A stretch of DNA of 27,770 nucleotides from Candidatus Helarchaeota archaeon (GTDB taxonomy: Archaea > Asgardarchaeota > Lokiarchaeia > Helarchaeales > HEL-GB-A): NCBI GenBank assembly GCA_016840125.1, contig JAEOSY010000658.1:1-27770 (forward strand), written 5' to 3'. The number at the start of each line of letters is the position of its first letter. The first letter of the stretch is position 1. A model generated the notes under the pieces. That model worked only from the letters and a program-made list of their open reading frames with translations. It was not told the DNA's origin and did no database searches. This document shows, in pieces, positions 25,019 through 27,770 of the stretch. Made by a program: the position numbers and the translations under genes.

Positions 25019-25465
25019 ATGAGTGAAAGTATAAATGTCCGAAGAGCAGTTCCTGACGACGAACCTAGTCTGAGGAACTTAATGATGCAATTATGTCAGA
25101 CCCAAAATGTACCTTTTAACGAAAAACGGTTCAAATGGGGGGTCAAAAAACGCCTCTACGACCGATTGCAAAAGCAAGGTATGTTTGTCGCTGAGGATTC
25201 AGAAACTAGCAAACTTCTAGGAATGATAACGGCCGAGCTCGTAATAGATCCTTATGGAAGTGCAGAGGGTTACATTCGCACGGTGGTTGTGGATGAGAAT
25301 GCTCGAGGGCGAAAAATTGGGAAAACCTTGCTCCAATCCTCTTTAGAATATTTGAAAGAAATGGGGGTCGAGGTCATTCGGATCAATAGTAGAGGGAGTA
25401 AGACTAAGTACTTTGAGTCTTTTGGCTTTAAACCGACCTACACGGTGATGGAATACCGTCCTTAG
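25019..25465 (+). CDS. GNAT N-acetyltransferase, copy 2
   Basis: 148 residues, a gap-free paralog of the GNAT at 19564, differing mostly in the first 30 residues. Motif A is VVVDENARGRKIGKTLLQSS. A CTATATATTTTAAA box lies about 20-30 nt before the ATG. It is 94 nt upstream of MntA-HepT; that the other copy also sits beside an MntA remnant suggests the acetyltransferase is a fixed part of the module. Target unknown. Confidence 0.9.
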   Translation: MSESINVRRAVPDDEPSLRNLMMQLCQTQNVPFNEKRFKWGVKKRLYDRLQKQGMFVAEDSETSKLLGMITAELVIDPYGSAEGYIRTVVVDENARGRKIGKTLLQSSLEYLKEMGVEVIRINSRGSKTKYFESFGFKPTYTVMEYRP

Positions 25466-25559
25466 ATGGAATAAAATAATCGATAAATAATCAAATTAGT
25501 GATTTTTAAAAACATTAAATGCTGTATTATCAATAAGAGAACTTTTAAAGTGAATAAAT

Positions 25560-25826
25560 GTGATTAGTGAAAGAGAGAGAGATATTATTATTCAATTTGC
25601 AAAACAGTATAAGATTTCTCTACTTCTTCTTTTTGGATCGGCTGTAGATAGTAATGATTACAACGACATAGATTTGGCAGTTAGAGGATTAAAACCTGAA
25701 TTATTCTTCAAATTTTACGGTGAATTGTTGAGAGCCTTGGAGAAACCGGTTGATCTCGTAGACTTATCCGAAGAGTCTCTTTTTAACAAAATAATAGAAG
25801 AGAGAGGAGTTAAAATTTTTGGATGA
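25560..25826 (+). CDS. mntA: MntA-type minimal nucleotidyltransferase antitoxin
   Basis: 88 residues. LLLLFGSAVDSNDYNDIDLAV is split here as FGSAVDSNDYNDIDLAV: GS, eight residues, then DxD, a slightly short form of the GSx9-10DxD motif. In MntA-HepT systems this enzyme silences the toxin by adding AMP to its tyrosine. GTG 25560 start; it overlaps the HepT gene by 8 nt, indicating coupled translation. Confidence 0.88.
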   Translation: MISERERDIIIQFAKQYKISLLLLFGSAVDSNDYNDIDLAVRGLKPELFFKFYGELLRALEKPVDLVDLSEESLFNKIIEERGVKIFG

Positions 25827-26253
25827 GCTTAAAAAAGAGGTCCAAGTCGAAAAAGAACACATATTGACAACACTTCAAGCGTTAAGAGAGGCATTGGAAC
25901 GCAAGGAGAAAACTATAATAGAATTGGCAGCCATTTCTACTTTTCTCCAAAACATATACAACGGAATAGAGAATTGTCTTAAGCGCATACTGAAATTTCT
26001 GGAAAAACCGATTGTTAAAACTGAGTCTTGGCATAAAGAACTGGTAGATTTTGCCGTTACTACAAACATAATCACACAGGCCTTATCCAAGAAACTTGAT
26101 GAATACCGTGCTTTTCGACATTTTTCTATTCATGGTTATGGAATTATGTTTGATAAAAACAAGCTTTTACCTCTTGCTGAGAATCTTCCGGAGATATGGA
26201 GTCAATTCGAATCTGAAATTGATGCATTCCTTGAATCACTTGAAGAGGAATAA
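25819..26253 (+). CDS. hepT: HepT-type HEPN toxin
   Basis: 144 residues, all-helical HEPN ribonuclease. RHFSIHGY is the exact Rx4HxY motif: Arg and His form the RNase site and Tyr is the residue modified by MntA. The central helices (ISTFLQNIYNGIENCLKRIL) are typical of the family. TTG 25819 lies inside the end of mntA. Confidence 0.88.
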   Translation: MDELKKEVQVEKEHILTTLQALREALERKEKTIIELAAISTFLQNIYNGIENCLKRILKFLEKPIVKTESWHKELVDFAVTTNIITQALSKKLDEYRAFRHFSIHGYGIMFDKNKLLPLAENLPEIWSQFESEIDAFLESLEEE

Positions 26254-26448
26254 GAAAATCCATCTTATATCAGGACTGCTCTAATCCTAAAAAACACGCC
26301 AAATGAAATTGTAATCGCCAAATTAAAGGACTTTGTAAAGCACTTCGAAACCAATTTTCAAGAACAAATTCGGACCTTTACCGGGAATGTGGGGGATTTT
26401 AAACCAGCCACTGCACTGTTTAAAACAATATTTGAGTTACCACATTGA
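26254..26448 (+). pseudogene. C-terminal remnant of an unidentified protein
   Basis: After the HepT stop the same frame stays open for 64 codons with protein-like content (ALILKNTPNEIVIAKLKDFV, HFETNFQEQIRTFTGNVGDF), ending at TGA 26446-26448. No ATG, and no useful GTG or TTG, is in frame. It looks like the 3' end of a lost gene; the F-x-G-x-x-x-x-F ending faintly recalls Asgard proteins linked to small GTPases, but that is a guess. Confidence 0.5.
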
Positions 26449-26499
26449 TAAACGAGAACCTATTTAGATAATGAAAGAAAAAAAGTGAGATTAAGAGAA

Positions 26500-26970
26500 T
26501 TACTTGTTTTTTAGATGAGCTATTAGGTTTTGTACGCCACCGTATATACAGATGATTACTGTAATTATTCCCAAATATAGAAAGGTTATGATAGCGACAA
26601 AGGCGGGATAGGAGGGCTCTCCTTCGTTAGAGATGGCAGTGGGAAGAGTTTCAACGATAAAAAATGCATCAATGATTAAAATAAAAGCACCAATAGCAAT
26701 TATCACGATACCAAAAATGAGATTGTGCAGTTTAAATTTCAAAATTTGGCGGTCTGCGAGGAACCCTAAAGCGAAAATTACTCCCGGGAGCACAAATCCC
26801 GCTAGGATAAGCATTGTTATTTGAAAAATTTCTAAAGATCCAATAGAAATCGATTCTAGATCATATATCACAAATAGGAAAATTAGCGTTATAACCGCGA
26901 GCCCCATGGTCAGTAGCGAACCAACAAGAGCAAACTTATGTCCTTCTTTCTCTGTGATTTTTACACCCAT
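26500..26970 (-). CDS. Four-helix membrane protein
   Basis: 156 residues with four clear membrane segments: GSLLTMGLAVITLIFLFVI, MLILAGFVLPGVIFALGFL, LIFGIVIIAIGAFILIIDAF and FVAIITFLYLGIITVIICIY. Short charged ends and no known motif. GAGG lies 8 nt upstream of the ATG. Monocistronic; function unknown. Confidence 0.8.
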   Translation of the reverse strand: MGVKITEKEGHKFALVGSLLTMGLAVITLIFLFVIYDLESISIGSLEIFQITMLILAGFVLPGVIFALGFLADRQILKFKLHNLIFGIVIIAIGAFILIIDAFFIVETLPTAISNEGEPSYPAFVAIITFLYLGIITVIICIYGGVQNLIAHLKNK

Positions 26971-27068
26971 TCTTAAAGCCTCAATTCTTTTAATTTACCA
27001 AATAGGTTGTGTGTTTAATAAAAATACCTCTAGTTAGATATATTTATTTTCATTTATAGAACTGCTTA

Positions 27069-27257
27069 TTATCGCTTAGATCTCGAATTTTCAGTTCGGT
27101 CTGTTTTCTTTCTTTTCGTAGGTCTTGGTTTTCTGGATGGTTGAGTTGTTTCAGGACCGAGATCTTCAGTATCAGGGGCATCAGGGATTCTCAGCGTTGG
27201 CATTTGATTTATATCATGCAAAAATTCCACCTTTTTCTTCTTTTTTTGTTCAGGCAT
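27069..27257 (-). CDS. Small basic, disordered protein
   Basis: 62 residues, with Lys/Arg-rich ends around an acidic Pro-rich middle (TLRIPDAPDTEDLGP). Composition suggests disorder and possible nucleic-acid binding. GAGGTG sits 9 nt before ATG 27257, which is the main evidence that it is real. Confidence 0.55.
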   Translation of the reverse strand: MPEQKKKKKVEFLHDINQMPTLRIPDAPDTEDLGPETTQPSRKPRPTKRKKTDRTENSRSKR

Positions 27258-27353
27258 GAAATTAGCACCTCAGTATTTTTACACCTATTGTTTGATTTGT
27301 TTTGTTATTATCAAAATTCTGTTGAAATATATAATTATTTACGCGTATCATTT

Positions 27354-27770
27354 TTACAATTGAGACTCACTTAACGCTTTCCGCAGGGTATTCACTGCAA
27401 GTAAAGCGCAATGTTTATGGGCTTCGGGTAAGCCATTAAGGGCATCTTCTAAATCCTTGGGAGTAATTTTTTTGGCATCATCAAGGGACATATTAGTCAC
27501 TAAACTGGTTAATTTATTACCACAGGCAATAGTAGGACCACAACCATCGGTCATGAAGGAGGCTTTTGTAATTATATCATTGTTAATCTTCAAAAAGATC
27601 TGCTGTGTATCGCCACAAGAACCTTTTATTTCTGCTTGAGCATCTGCGGCTTCGATTTTACCCCAATTATACGGATTATGGTATTCCTCTATCACTTTTT
27701 TAGAGAAATCACGTAGTTCTTCTTGATTTATTTCCTCTTGGAGTTGGTCTATGAATTTATCAAACTCTTC
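27354..27770 (-). CDS. NifU/IscU-type Fe-S scaffold (5' partial)
   Basis: The frame is open to the right edge, so the start is outside; GTG 27695 is internal. The 25 extra codons (EEFDKFIDQLQEEINQEEL) form the N-terminal extension seen in archaeal NifU-like proteins. The three scaffold cysteines are in GSCGDTQQIF, TDGCGPTIACGN and HKHCALLA; YHNPYNWGKI is the family's NP-N-G block. It would assemble Fe-S clusters for targets such as the cdh enzymes. The usual Asp and Lys positions were not checked in detail. Confidence 0.92.
   Translation of the reverse strand, partial: EEFDKFIDQLQEEINQEELRDFSKKVIEEYHNPYNWGKIEAADAQAEIKGSCGDTQQIFLKINNDIITKASFMTDGCGPTIACGNKLTSLVTNMSLDDAKKITPKDLEDALNGLPEAHKHCALLAVNTLRKALSESQL

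Overview
Archaeal DNA, roughly 37-40% G+C, with one clearly G+C-richer block at about 20.4-22.4 kb. The archaeal assignment rests on a cdhABCDE acetyl-CoA decarbonylase/synthase (ACDS, CODH/ACS) operon of archaeal type, an archaeal NifB-like protein, oligo-T terminators, TATA-like boxes close to start codons, and GAGGTG-type ribosome sites. Leucine-rich-repeat and TPR proteins and a C-terminally anchored, N-glycosylation-rich beta-propeller surface protein would suit an Asgard (Promethearchaeota) genome. That rank is an inference; the sequence only proves an archaeon with a Wood-Ljungdahl carbonyl branch.

Region 1 (2-7025, +) is the ACDS operon. cdhA enters from the left edge without its 5' end and is followed by cdhB, cdhC, an unlisted 39-residue mini-gene, cdhD and cdhE. 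Region 2 (7092-11221) is rich in Fe-S and redox genes: a radical SAM/SPASM protein (+), then on the minus strand a divergent NifB-like radical SAM protein, a truncated cytidylyltransferase, a ferredoxin-like protein, a thioredoxin, a Mrp/NBP35 carrier and a 48-residue zinc ribbon. With the NifU/IscU-type scaffold at the right edge, the window holds several metallocluster-assembly candidates around a nickel-iron-sulfur enzyme.

Region 3 (11385-13074) has a 53-residue membrane protein, a VapBC-like toxin-antitoxin pair and an LRR protein. Region 4 (13090-19449, minus) is a tight seven-gene operon: PadR regulator, unknown protein, 3-hydroxyacyl-CoA dehydrogenase-like enzyme, metallo-beta-lactamase-fold hydrolase, LeuC/LeuD-type hydro-lyase subunits and a methylisocitrate/dimethylmalate lyase-type enzyme. 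A cluster of palindromes just upstream looks like its operator. It resembles a catabolic route for a branched dicarboxylic acid ending in C-C cleavage.

Region 5 (19.5-26.5 kb) is an accessory island. A GNAT-MntA-HepT module is intact at 25.0-26.25 kb and decayed at 19.56-20.2 kb. Between them lie a stand-alone Cas1-family protein that keeps the E/H/D catalytic residues but lacks the N-terminal beta domain, two unknown genes, two short tandem-repeat blocks (4 x 21 bp and 3 x 23 bp), a TPR protein with a repetitive charged tail, and the surface propeller. There is no CRISPR array and no cas2. Region 6 (26.5-27.77 kb) has a four-helix membrane protein, a small basic protein and the partial NifU-like scaffold.

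No stretch above 300 bases is without a gene or gene remnant. I see no rRNA, tRNA or riboswitch.
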